Virus record (IMG/VR): IMGVR_UViG_3300042898_004645
Location: 1-25,592 of that record
Reading direction: 5' to 3' (one strand)
Length of the DNA: 25,592 nucleotides
Origin: a virus
Below, in pieces: positions 1 through 7,712 of the stretch; the first letter of the stretch is position 1; each line of letters begins with the position of its first letter. A model generated the notes under the pieces. The model did no database searches. It saw only the letters and a list, made by a program, of their open reading frames with translations, and was not told where the DNA came from. A program made the position numbers and the translations under genes.

Positions 1-262
1 TGGACCTACCATAAGATAGTTCAGAAACCATTTTCTTAACATCTCTGTATGTAATCTTATCATCATATATAAGTTTTTGATTACCTAAATTTGGTAGGTT
101 CTTTATATATGTTATAAGGTCGACATATTGATCAAGTCCAACACCATTGAGTGTGTCTCTTGTCACTTTACCATCTTCATAATCTTGAAGAATAGGAAAT
201 TCCTGCTTAACCTCTTGAAGGAGTTGTAAGTTATATTTTAGAGTATCGAGATTTAATATCAT
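1..262 (-). CDS. Hypothetical protein, partial (C-terminus outside window)
   Basis: An open frame reads leftward from an ATG at 260-262 to the window edge without a stop (87 codons visible). The visible peptide starts M-I-L-N-L-D-T-L-K-Y and is hydrophilic, with no signal peptide or membrane segment. I do not recognise a family. The 35 bases between its start and the stop of the next gene upstream contain TATAAATA and A/T runs that could be a promoter. It is co-oriented with the minus-strand cluster that follows and may be its last transcribed member. The reading frame is well supported; the function is unknown. Confidence 0.7.
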   Translation of the reverse strand, partial: MILNLDTLKYNLQLLQEVKQEFPILQDYEDGKVTRDTLNGVGLDQYVDLITYIKNLPNLGNQKLIYDDKITYRDVKKMVSELSYGRS

Positions 263-297
263 ACTCAAATATAATAAAAATATTTATAGAAAAATTA

Positions 298-738
298 TTA
301 TTCTAATATAATTTTGGGTAGATTAAAAATCTGTTTTTCCTCATCGACCAAATAATAATAGGTTCCTGTTAATTCAACAGGATCAAATTGCTCTGAAACA
401 TTTTTAGATTTAAAGGTGACCTCAATAAGGTCTTCTTTTGGAAGATCATACCAAGTATAAGTCATAACACCATTGGTAAAATCAAAATAACCACCATGTG
501 CATCTAATCCAATAACGTGTAAATTATTTGGTATATTGTAGGATATTTGAAAAAATGTTTTATAGTCTGGAGTAAGTGTAAAAATATCTTTATCTAAAGA
601 TCCTCTTTCAATTTGAATACGAACAACATAAGTATCTTCTTTGATTTTACTTACTTCATTACTCAATTTAACTATTTGAGCTTTTGTAAAAATTGTAGAT
701 AATAAAATAAAAATTATTAGTAGTAACTTCTTCATCAT
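298..738 (-). CDS. Secreted/exported protein of unknown function
   Basis: 146 aa. The N-terminus is a textbook Sec signal peptide: M-M-K-K, then a hydrophobic stretch at about residues 5-17, then a cleavage-type T-K-A-Q end near residue 21. The A-Q junction is common in Bacteroidota exported proteins. The mature part, about 125 aa, looks like a small beta-rich domain with many alternating hydrophobic residues, and has no cysteines or catalytic motif that I recognise. Two adjacent ATGs (738 and 735) are possible starts. A promoter-like motif lies at 751-768. An exported protein is unusual in a phage tail/accessory region; it could act in the host periplasm, for example in superinfection exclusion or envelope modification. 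That role is a guess. Confidence 0.75.
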   Translation of the reverse strand: MMKKLLLIIFILLSTIFTKAQIVKLSNEVSKIKEDTYVVRIQIERGSLDKDIFTLTPDYKTFFQISYNIPNNLHVIGLDAHGGYFDFTNGVMTYTWYDLPKEDLIEVTFKSKNVSEQFDPVELTGTYYYLVDEEKQIFNLPKIILE

Positions 739-750
739 AATTTATTATTT

Positions 751-768
751 TATTTATATATTATAAAA
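751..768 (-). promoter_or_regulatory. Phage promoter-like motif before the secreted protein gene
   Basis: On the minus strand the sequence reads TATAATATATAAATA, 13 bases upstream of the ATG at 738. It matches the window-wide TTAATATATA motif and also contains TATAAATA, the T4 late promoter core. Confidence 0.5.
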
Positions 769-775
769 AATAAGA

Positions 776-2512
776 CTATTTATTCCTAAATTTATCAAAT
801 TTCAGAATTATTCTATTTGATTTATTTATATCAATAGAGTTATTTTTATAATTTTCATTAGTGTCTTGTCCTTTGAATTCAACACCTTTAGTATCATACT
901 CAACCGATTTACCTTGTTCAAATGATTCTATTTTATCTTTAAGGTTATCAACAAATTCACGAGCTACTCTTTTCATAACATCTGTGTATTTATCAGTTTC
1001 ATATGCAACCATCGTAGCATCTTTATTATACTTTAAGAATCCCCAACCTTGAATATTTGTAATAGAAGGGTGACCACCAGAGTTTCTAGTTACTAGTTCC
1101 CAAACTGGAACTTTATATTCTTTAAGTATGGATAATTGATCGGCACTCAAATTATCATAAATAGTGTTCATAGCATCTTTAACATCTGAATTACTTATAT
1201 CAACTATCTCTCCACTCTTATAAACACAGTCATTATAAAATGCCTCAAGATCTGAGTATTTAAATCCAACACCCACATAATCTGGACCTTCTTCTTTTTG
1301 CATCTTTTTCCAGTCTTGAGATGTTTCAAACTCCTTCTTTATACAATCTAAAGAAACAAGAATCTTTGTTAAGATTGGTTGATGTTTAGCAATAACTTCT
1401 TTAGCAATCTCACCTAAATTAATGTCTTTCAGCATCTTTTCTTTAAATGGATTACAACTTACTTGTATAAGACCCATTGCCCATATTATACAAATAAAAT
1501 TAGAATCTGGAAAGTTTTTAAATGGAACATATCTATCATATGAACCAGGTTGAATCATATTACCACCACCATATTGTATAATAATTTTGTGTTTATCATC
1601 ATAATGAACACCTTTACCAACCTTAGCACCTTTTACAGATGAAAGGAATTTATGCTTACTACTATTAGGATCAAATTCACTAACATCTCCCGTATCTGGA
1701 TCTTCAATGAATCTATAATTCTTCATTCTCTCAATATAATTAGTAAGATTTTGCATAAGAACTTCAGGTTTAGCTAAAACACCAGCCCTATCAGATACAC
1801 GAGCATTATTAATATAATGTCTAATATTATTAAACATTGAATATAATGATGGATTACAATCTAAAACCATACACTCAAGAATGTTTCTATTAATATGGTC
1901 TCTTTTACCATCCATACTTTTAACAGTAATTCTCTTATTCTTATAAGCTAATAATAATCTATTGACTACAAATCCCATCATAAATCTATTCTTCTCACCA
2001 GATAGTCCTCTCTTAAATTGAAATATGGAATTCTGAATGTCATCTGGTGTTATATTATATGTAAGGAAATTAGCAGAATCAACAGTTCTAATTAGTTCAA
2101 CATCACCTGGTGTAAATATATCCGAGTAAGAAATCTCACCGGAGATTATCTCAACGTTTGAACGAGCTGGTTTGAAATAAGTTCCTTGTGTATCACCTGC
2201 ACCTACTTGCTTATCATGATGATCAGATTGTATTTTAAACATTGGTTTTCCGTGAGCAAAATCAACTAGTACGCATAAATTTCCTTCTTTATGATTCTTA
2301 ATAGCAAATTCCATTCCACCATATTGTATTTGGTGAGCATCAACAGTTTTTACTTGATAATAAGTTTCAAGGAAATATTTCATCGCAAGTGCTGAAGTAA
2401 CACCATCAAGATCTTTGTGAAAGTATATCTCAGCGGTTCTCATATCGCCAATTATTTTCTTGATATTTCTTATACCTACTTCTTCGTTTATGAATGAATT
2501 ATAATTCTGCAT
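776..2512 (-). CDS. DHH-family phosphoesterase with candidate capsid-targeting N-terminus
   Basis: 578 aa. The DHH (RecJ/NrnA-type) metal-site motifs are clear: F-H-K-D-L-D-G at residues 31-37 (H32, D34, D36), V-L-V-D-F at 81-85 (D84), and S-D-H-H-D at 96-100. A later S-G-G-H-P segment resembles the GGH substrate motif of DHHA1 domains. The family hydrolyses phosphodiesters in single-stranded DNA, short RNAs or cyclic dinucleotides; which substrate applies here cannot be read from sequence. At 578 aa it is longer than nanoRNases and near RecJ in size. The first ten residues, M-Q-N-Y-N-S-F-I-N-E, match the T4 capsid-targeting pattern cut after [L/I/F]-x-E. Its start lies inside the end of the upstream gene (14-base overlap), so the two are probably cotranscribed. 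DHH assignment strong; substrate unknown. Confidence 0.88.
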   Translation of the reverse strand: MQNYNSFINEEVGIRNIKKIIGDMRTAEIYFHKDLDGVTSALAMKYFLETYYQVKTVDAHQIQYGGMEFAIKNHKEGNLCVLVDFAHGKPMFKIQSDHHDKQVGAGDTQGTYFKPARSNVEIISGEISYSDIFTPGDVELIRTVDSANFLTYNITPDDIQNSIFQFKRGLSGEKNRFMMGFVVNRLLLAYKNKRITVKSMDGKRDHINRNILECMVLDCNPSLYSMFNNIRHYINNARVSDRAGVLAKPEVLMQNLTNYIERMKNYRFIEDPDTGDVSEFDPNSSKHKFLSSVKGAKVGKGVHYDDKHKIIIQYGGGNMIQPGSYDRYVPFKNFPDSNFICIIWAMGLIQVSCNPFKEKMLKDINLGEIAKEVIAKHQPILTKILVSLDCIKKEFETSQDWKKMQKEEGPDYVGVGFKYSDLEAFYNDCVYKSGEIVDISNSDVKDAMNTIYDNLSADQLSILKEYKVPVWELVTRNSGGHPSITNIQGWGFLKYNKDATMVAYETDKYTDVMKRVAREFVDNLKDKIESFEQGKSVEYDTKGVEFKGQDTNENYKNNSIDINKSNRIILKFDKFRNK

Positions 2513-2897
2513 ATAATTTACTATTTTTTGTATATATTAAAAATATTATTGAATTAACCTCAACATGTACCTTAACCAATTCTAAATCATAATAGTCTAG
2601 TCTAGATACTAGTTCAGATTGTCTTTCTAAAAAATCATCCGAGTTAATATATTGACTTAATTTATAAGGACTTGTTTTATCTAGTGATGTTAATCTAACT
2701 TGTATGTATGGTTTGAATCCTAACTTTATATCTTGATTAGTAACTTTAGTATCAAGTATATTAAATTGATGCAATTTCTTACCAAATGTTACTATTATTT
2801 GAAAATCATCAATGAAATCGCTAAATGTTTCTTTAATGTCATCTCTATTAACATTCCAAACTTCTTCCCTACCTTCAAAATATTTTAAGTAGTTCAT
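2499..2897 (-). CDS. Hypothetical protein between the amidoligase and DHH genes
   Basis: 132 aa, starting M-N-Y-L-K-Y-F-E-G. It overlaps the amidoligase stop by 4 bases upstream and the DHH start by 14 bases downstream, the usual sign of translational coupling in one operon. No domain that I recognise; alternating hydrophobic residues suggest a small alpha/beta fold. The start peptide resembles the targeting peptides of its neighbours, but no clear [L/I/F]-x-E site follows, so I do not count it with confidence. A TTTTTAATATATAC motif inside its 3' end could start transcription of the DHH gene separately. Confidence 0.75.
   Translation of the reverse strand: MNYLKYFEGREEVWNVNRDDIKETFSDFIDDFQIIVTFGKKLHQFNILDTKVTNQDIKLGFKPYIQVRLTSLDKTSPYKLSQYINSDDFLERQSELVSRLDYYDLELVKVHVEVNSIIFLIYTKNSKLYAEL
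2529..2546 (-). promoter_or_regulatory. Promoter-like motif inside the upstream gene, ahead of the DHH gene
   Basis: The minus strand reads TTTTTAATATATACAAAA about 18 bases before the DHH start codon. It is one of the best matches to the window-wide motif and lies within coding sequence of the 132-aa protein. Confidence 0.5.
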
Positions 2898-4270
2898 TTT
2901 TTATATGTGTCTATAATTCCTTTTTTATCACCTTTGTTTTCTGTATCAAATTTTGTATCAAAGAAGTTATCTTGGTTATCTACAATTTTAGTTTCAGAAG
3001 AAATTGTTGCATAAGGTCCTAATTTTCCACTTCTAAATACACCACCAGACATATCTCCATTTAAGAACCCACTCATAAAATAACAATCAACTAGTGATGT
3101 AGTTTCTACTCTACAGCTTAGAATTTTTGATGAATTAACATCTGAGGCTTCTATTTTTGATTTAGAAATTTGTGCCTTAGAAATTTCACATCCATAAAAA
3201 TTACAATTTTCAAAAATACCATCCAATATAGTACAATTAACAAATTCGATATTTTTTATCGTCATTGTAGATTTAACTTGAGCATCAATTATCTCTAACT
3301 TTTGAGTCAAGGTGACATAATTCAAAATACAATCTTTTAAATCGTCAGATGATTCGATTAGGTCCCAAAGTTTATCATAGATAGAAGTGAAATAAGAACT
3401 AACAAGTTCATACATATTACTTTGATCTATCTGCAGCTGTATAGTTGGATATTGAACAATAAAATTGTCATATTTAGAAAAGGATTTAAATTTATCAATA
3501 TTAGATTCTAAATATTTCTCTAGACTACTACAATCATTTTCATTAAATGATGCATCAATTGCATTATAGGAGTCTAGAATAAATCTATCGAGGAAATAAA
3601 CTAAATTTCCAATAGATTTCTCATAGTCTTGACCACCAATATATCGATATTCAATTCTTTGAGTTTCTTTATTATTATTGATATTTAAAAAGTTAATACC
3701 GTAGTACTTATCTTCTGGTAGATGTAAAGAATTTCTTATTGAGTCGATTGGAATATTAAAGAAGTCATATCCTTTGAATGGTATTATACTTTTGACTGAT
3801 TTAGCATATATATTTCCCTTTCTTGAAGGATAAAATGAATAAATTTCTTCTTCATTTGTGTTTAGTATTAATTTTAAAACATTAAGATCATTTAAATTTT
3901 TATCACCAAAAAATGATAAATTAAAATGTATTGAAGATTTCTCATTTGTATATCCATAGTTTTCAATAAATTTTGAAATCTTAACTAAGAAAAACTTAGC
4001 ATCATTGTACTCCATAGGTCCAGTTACCAACTCAACCATGTTTGAACCACCGGATAAGTCTGGCTCAATTTTGAAATTTTTATCATCTGGTACAAAGTCT
4101 GAATGGTAATGTCTAAACCCATGAACTCTAACAGGTGATAATTCCTTATTTAACATCTCAAGAGTTTTATAAAATGATAGATCCTTCATATAGAACTCGA
4201 ACTCAAATCCCACTTTGGCTTGTTTCAAACTACCATACTCATGTATAAATTTCTCTGAATATTTTCTCAT
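2894..4270 (-). CDS. Amidoligase-like enzyme fused to a pentapeptide-repeat C-terminus
   Basis: 458 aa. The first ~300 residues carry the pattern of the amidoligase / glutamine-synthetase-fold family (carboxylate-amine ligases): V-G-F-E-F-E-F near residue 20, K-I-E-P-D-L-S then E-L-V-T-G-P near 67-85, S-I-H-F-N-L near 113, and R-I-E-Y-R-Y-I-G-G near 208. These acidic, His and Arg positions fit ATP/Mg and substrate binding. From about residue 345 the sequence changes to short repeats (F-V-N-C-T, F-E-N-C-N, I-S-K-A-Q, I-S-K-S-K) typical of a pentapeptide-repeat beta-helix, over about 75 residues. The N-terminus M-R-K-Y-S-E-K-F-I-H-E fits a capsid-targeting peptide ending I-H-E. It heads the minus-strand cluster with the DHH gene. 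The family forms amide or peptide-like bonds; the target here is unknown. An ordinary glutamate-cysteine-ligase relative is the alternative. Confidence 0.68.
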   Translation of the reverse strand: MRKYSEKFIHEYGSLKQAKVGFEFEFYMKDLSFYKTLEMLNKELSPVRVHGFRHYHSDFVPDDKNFKIEPDLSGGSNMVELVTGPMEYNDAKFFLVKISKFIENYGYTNEKSSIHFNLSFFGDKNLNDLNVLKLILNTNEEEIYSFYPSRKGNIYAKSVKSIIPFKGYDFFNIPIDSIRNSLHLPEDKYYGINFLNINNNKETQRIEYRYIGGQDYEKSIGNLVYFLDRFILDSYNAIDASFNENDCSSLEKYLESNIDKFKSFSKYDNFIVQYPTIQLQIDQSNMYELVSSYFTSIYDKLWDLIESSDDLKDCILNYVTLTQKLEIIDAQVKSTMTIKNIEFVNCTILDGIFENCNFYGCEISKAQISKSKIEASDVNSSKILSCRVETTSLVDCYFMSGFLNGDMSGGVFRSGKLGPYATISSETKIVDNQDNFFDTKFDTENKGDKKGIIDTYKK

Positions 4271-4286
4271 TTTGTATATATTAAAA
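4271..4286 (-). promoter_or_regulatory. Promoter-like motif heading the amidoligase-DHH cluster
   Basis: The minus strand reads TTTTAATATATACAAA directly before the ATG at 4270. It is nearly identical to the motif before the DHH gene. The closeness to the start codon implies a very short leader. Confidence 0.5.
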
Positions 4287-4362
4287 TTTATGTGTTAATA
4301 ATAAATCAACACATCAAAAATACTTGCATATTGCAATATAAATTTATTATGAAGCAATATGT

Positions 4363-4377
4363 GATAATATATATAAC
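4363..4377 (+). promoter_or_regulatory. Promoter-like motif before the first plus-strand gene
   Basis: GATAATATATATAAC lies 29 bases before the ATG at 4407, in the divergent intergenic region opposite the minus-strand motif at 4271-4286. Confidence 0.45.
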
Positions 4378-4406
4378 AAATATGAATTTAAAATTAATAT
4401 TTGTTT

Positions 4407-4817
4407 ATGGATATAGACATTAATAAGATGAATTTTTTTTGTGTCTATGTTCGAACTAGGAAGAAGTTTGATAAGTTTATCAAGGTAAATAAGATAAAGA
4501 ACAAATACATAATTGATATTAGAAAAATTATTGAAGAAGAAGAAGCTAACTTCAATATTGATAAAACGTATTTAAAAATACTTATATTCAATAAAATACA
4601 GCAAGCAATAGAAAGAAAAAAAGACATTTATTATATTCCGGACTTTGAATCCGAATTTTCTATTGAAAAATTATTAAATTTAAAAAAGATACTCGGAAGC
4701 AATAGTTTTAACGTTCTAGTCTTTTATAACGAATTTAGGAAAAACCAAGAAATTATAGATGATCTTTTTGTAAATTTAAGTAAATTTAGTAATTCTCAGA
4801 TAATAAGAGATTACTAA
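4407..4817 (+). CDS. Hypothetical protein upstream of the tail gene block
   Basis: About 136 aa from the ATG at 4407 (M-D-I-D-I-N-K-M). The frame is open to a TTG at 4401, but ATG is the more likely start. The protein is Lys/Ile/Asn-rich, with a likely alpha/beta arrangement: a strand-like F-F-C-V-Y-V near the start, an acidic E-E-E-E-A segment in the middle, then F-N-V-L-V-F-Y near the end. That strand-helix rhythm recalls P-loop or kinase-like folds, but there is no P-loop. I do not recognise a family. It has its own upstream promoter-like motif and ends 33 bases before the large tail gene. Confidence 0.7.
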   Translation: MDIDINKMNFFCVYVRTRKKFDKFIKVNKIKNKYIIDIRKIIEEEEANFNIDKTYLKILIFNKIQQAIERKKDIYYIPDFESEFSIEKLLNLKKILGSNSFNVLVFYNEFRKNQEIIDDLFVNLSKFSNSQIIRDY

Positions 4818-4818
4818 T

Positions 4819-4836
4819 AATTAAATATATAAAATA
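4819..4836 (+). promoter_or_regulatory. Promoter-like motif heading the tail/baseplate block
   Basis: AATTAAATATATAAAATA lies 14 bases before the ATG at 4851. No comparable motif precedes the next two genes (7217, 7713), so it may drive a long tail transcript. Confidence 0.45.
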
Positions 4837-4850
4837 AATAAATTTCTATA

Positions 4851-7139
4851 ATGAGTAGATATACAGCATCACCATTCGGAATTGTTCCTGAATATATTTC
4901 AGATTTAAAGAATTTTAAATACACTAAGGCTGGTGAGGCAGTATTCGCCAAAGATCCAGAAACAGGTGTACAATCAACGAAATCACAAGAGTCATTATTT
5001 TCATCTTCACATAAGATTATTAGAACCGAAGGTGATAATGAATACCAGATCCCAGTTAATTACGATCCAAAATTACACGAAGATGAAGGATACGATTTAA
5101 CTACTACTAATATTATAAAACAACTAAGTGACAAATCGCCAGCAATGAAATTAAAATATGCTGACTTTGCATATTGTAGAGACTTTGGAGTGTATCCAAA
5201 CAATAGATTAATTATATGTAGAAAATTTGGTGGTCCAGTTGGTGATGATTTGAATTTAGTTAAATCTCCAGCCGTATCTACAGTAATAAGTTGGTTCGAT
5301 GAGGCATCACTTCCAGTTTCAATTGATTTTGGAGTTAACTTTGATGATGCTGAGGGTAGTTTTAAAAATGTCCTAAACAATATGGGTAAAGATGTAGGTT
5401 TGGATAAAGTCGGTATCCAACTTGGAGATGTTGCTACTAAAGGATTTAACTTTCTACCCTTACCTGGTATTTTTGAACCATTTACTAAGGGTATTATCAA
5501 TAATATTTTCGGTGACGGAACTGTAAATCCAAATACCGTGTCTGGAGCTCCAAATCTAATTAAAGAGGCTAAACAGAGAAAATTGATTACAGACGATCAA
5601 ACAGGATCAGGTCTTATTGGTAAGATTACTGTTTCAGTGAAATGTTCTTGGGAACAGAAATTTATAATGGGTCAAGATCCAACTCATGTCTATTTTGATT
5701 TACTTAGAACTATACTACACTTCGGTGGTGAAGACGGAACTTTTTATGCTGGTGGTAATGCAGCGAATGTTGTAAAGAAATTTTTAGATATTTTGAATAA
5801 CCCCGTTAAATTTATCCAAGATATACTTGCTGGACTTGTTAAATCAATAACCAAAATTATAGATGATGTGAGTAAATTGATTAAAAAGTTTTTTGACGAA
5901 GCAAAGATAAAGAAGAGCACGTCGGAAGATGATGATAATTTTGAAAAGACCATTGCAAACAAAACAGAAACTGAGAAGCAAGTTGCTAGAGATGCAAGAA
6001 AAGCTGAACAAACTAAGAAAGAAAATGCAGCAGTGGACGCGACGAACAAAGGCCAAGATACCCTGGCGAATAAGGTGACCAGTAGCTTGAAGAATTTATT
6101 ACAAATTGGAACTAGTCAGATAGGTAATAAATACAAACACGTCCTATTGGGAATAGTAAGTGCCCTTACAGGACAACCATCAACACCTTGGCATGTTACA
6201 ATTGGTAATCCATTGAAACCTATATTTTCCTGTGGAGATTTATATACTTCTGGTGTCAAATTGACACTCGGTCCTACTTTGGCATTCAATGATCTACCAT
6301 CAACTATAGATATTGAATTCACACTGACTAGTGGTAGAAATTATGGAATCGGTGAGATATTTAGAAAACTAACAACAGGTGATGTAAGAATACAAAGTAA
6401 ATCTGCACCATCTTTCTATAATGACGAAGGAGTAATTGAAGAAAATACAAATCAAGATAGTGGAGCTCCCATTAATGATGGTAAAGATATATCAGATGGA
6501 TTACAACCTTACGAGGTTAACGCACAATCAAAAGTCGATTCAGTTAATGCTGTTGGTTCGGTTTCAACTAATGCTGCTCAAATTAATCCAGATCCTTACT
6601 CAAATCCTATTCAGTCACCTATACAAGCAGGTGCACAAGGAGTTGCACAAGGAGTACAAGGAGGTGCACCTGCTGGTGTACAAGGCGGTGCACAAGCAGG
6701 TGCACAAGGAGTACAAGGAGCCTCTCCTGTTGACAGTGCATTCGCAGAACGTGTTGCAAAAACGAAAAAAGAAGAAGCTGAGGAGGATAGATTGAATGGA
6801 ATAACCAAACCGGTTGAAGAACCACCACAGCCATGGGTACCTGGTAAATCATCACATGCTGGTGGTCAAAGAAACCAACAGGGTATTAGAATTGCGTATA
6901 ATGTTTTTAATGGTACTACTCCAGGTACTTTTACAGTAAAATGGGATCTTGCAGATACTGTATATACTGAGGTAACAGGATCAAGGGACAAGAGGACAGG
7001 AGGACAGGCAGAGTCAGCACCATTTAATTCTATATCAGAAGCTATGGAATTTGGTAGGCAAAAAATCGAACCAGAATTTCTTAAGGCCTTAGCAAATAAA
7101 GGACTCACACCTATTCCTGATGGGTTCAATACCCAGTAA
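4851..7139 (+). CDS. Large tail/baseplate structural protein with Gln-Gly-Ala repeat
   Basis: 762 aa. Assigned as a virion structural protein by context and by a segment near residues 450-510 (G-D-L-Y-T-S-G-V, L-G-P-T-L-A-F-N-D-L-P, then I-G-E-I-F-R) of a kind I associate with contractile-tail baseplate or tube-junction proteins. Residues 320-400 are Lys/Asp-rich and probably coiled-coil or disordered. Residues about 588-625 are a low-complexity Q-G-A-Q-A-G-A-Q-G-V-type repeat. A compact domain follows (about 660-755) containing F-N-G-T-T-P-G-T-F-T-V-K-W. It is the first gene of a co-oriented block with the LysM-like protein, hub and amidase. The exact virion position (T4 gp48/gp54-like junction or other) is not proven. 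Confidence 0.65.
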   Translation: MSRYTASPFGIVPEYISDLKNFKYTKAGEAVFAKDPETGVQSTKSQESLFSSSHKIIRTEGDNEYQIPVNYDPKLHEDEGYDLTTTNIIKQLSDKSPAMKLKYADFAYCRDFGVYPNNRLIICRKFGGPVGDDLNLVKSPAVSTVISWFDEASLPVSIDFGVNFDDAEGSFKNVLNNMGKDVGLDKVGIQLGDVATKGFNFLPLPGIFEPFTKGIINNIFGDGTVNPNTVSGAPNLIKEAKQRKLITDDQTGSGLIGKITVSVKCSWEQKFIMGQDPTHVYFDLLRTILHFGGEDGTFYAGGNAANVVKKFLDILNNPVKFIQDILAGLVKSITKIIDDVSKLIKKFFDEAKIKKSTSEDDDNFEKTIANKTETEKQVARDARKAEQTKKENAAVDATNKGQDTLANKVTSSLKNLLQIGTSQIGNKYKHVLLGIVSALTGQPSTPWHVTIGNPLKPIFSCGDLYTSGVKLTLGPTLAFNDLPSTIDIEFTLTSGRNYGIGEIFRKLTTGDVRIQSKSAPSFYNDEGVIEENTNQDSGAPINDGKDISDGLQPYEVNAQSKVDSVNAVGSVSTNAAQINPDPYSNPIQSPIQAGAQGVAQGVQGGAPAGVQGGAQAGAQGVQGASPVDSAFAERVAKTKKEEAEEDRLNGITKPVEEPPQPWVPGKSSHAGGQRNQQGIRIAYNVFNGTTPGTFTVKWDLADTVYTEVTGSRDKRTGGQAESAPFNSISEAMEFGRQKIEPEFLKALANKGLTPIPDGFNTQ
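6622..6722 (+). repeat. Imperfect tandem repeat encoding Gln/Gly/Ala/Val low-complexity linker
   Basis: The units are variants of (G)GTGCACAAGGAGTACAAG. A 20-base stretch, CAAGCAGGTGCACAAGGAGT, occurs twice, about 70 bases apart. It stays in frame within the 762-aa structural protein and encodes a flexible linker. Such repeats can change length by slippage. Confidence 0.8.
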
Positions 7140-7216
7140 CGGCTATTTAACACTAGTGGTGAGATAGGACTCAGGAATATTAGTTTAGTAAATAATGGAC
7201 TGAAAAAAATTTAATA

Positions 7217-7693
7217 ATGAAAATGGAATTATATGATATAGATAATTTAGTAAAGAATGATGGTAGTGGTAATTTTTATGATCTTTTTGAAATTTTCTTC
7301 GAAAAAGATAATACGGCTAACTTCAAAGTATATACAGTTCAGAGAGGCGAGGAAATGCGAATGGATTTAGTCTCCCAATCAATATATAATGATACTAAAT
7401 ATGTAGATTTTTTGTGTAATTTAAATAGAATTTTAAATCCTTTAAATATTAAAATAGGTGATAGAATGATTTATGTGGATGAGACTGAGATTGAAGGATT
7501 CAGAGTAAAACCAACAACACAAACTGTACAACAAGTAATTGCTAAATCTAATAGAGGTACTCAACAAGATAAAAGTCGCCAAGACTATGTTGAAAATAAC
7601 TTCTCTTTACCTCCAAATGTTCTTGAAAGACCAGCTGAACAGGTTTTAATAAAAGGATCCGTTATCAAATTAGGAAATGGATTGTTCGAATAA
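7217..7693 (+). CDS. LysM-like tail/baseplate protein (gp53 / tail protein X-like)
   Basis: 158 aa. The middle third follows the pattern of small LysM-like tail proteins: Y-T-V-Q-R-G-E-E-M-R-M-D-L-V-S-Q near residues 39-54, then I-Y-N-D-T-K-Y, L-N-R-I-L-N-P-L-N-I-K-I-G-D near 70-83, and M-I-Y-V. In such proteins the motif reads roughly 'rwDlia...ygd...w...il.aN.i.dP..l.iG..l.iP', as in phage P2 gpX and the LysM-like part of T4 gp53. The last 60 residues are polar and linker-like. It sits between the large structural protein and the hub, as expected for a baseplate connector. ATG codons at 7217 and 7223 are both possible. The 77-base gap before it has no clear promoter motif. Confidence 0.62.
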   Translation: MKMELYDIDNLVKNDGSGNFYDLFEIFFEKDNTANFKVYTVQRGEEMRMDLVSQSIYNDTKYVDFLCNLNRILNPLNIKIGDRMIYVDETEIEGFRVKPTTQTVQQVIAKSNRGTQQDKSRQDYVENNFSLPPNVLERPAEQVLIKGSVIKLGNGLFE

Positions 7694-7712
7694 ATATGTA
7701 AATTGAAAAGAT

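Noticed and set aside
6436-6795. 119-codon and antisense frames across the Gln/Gly repeat
   Set aside because: They are shadow frames produced by the repeat inside the 762-aa structural gene.
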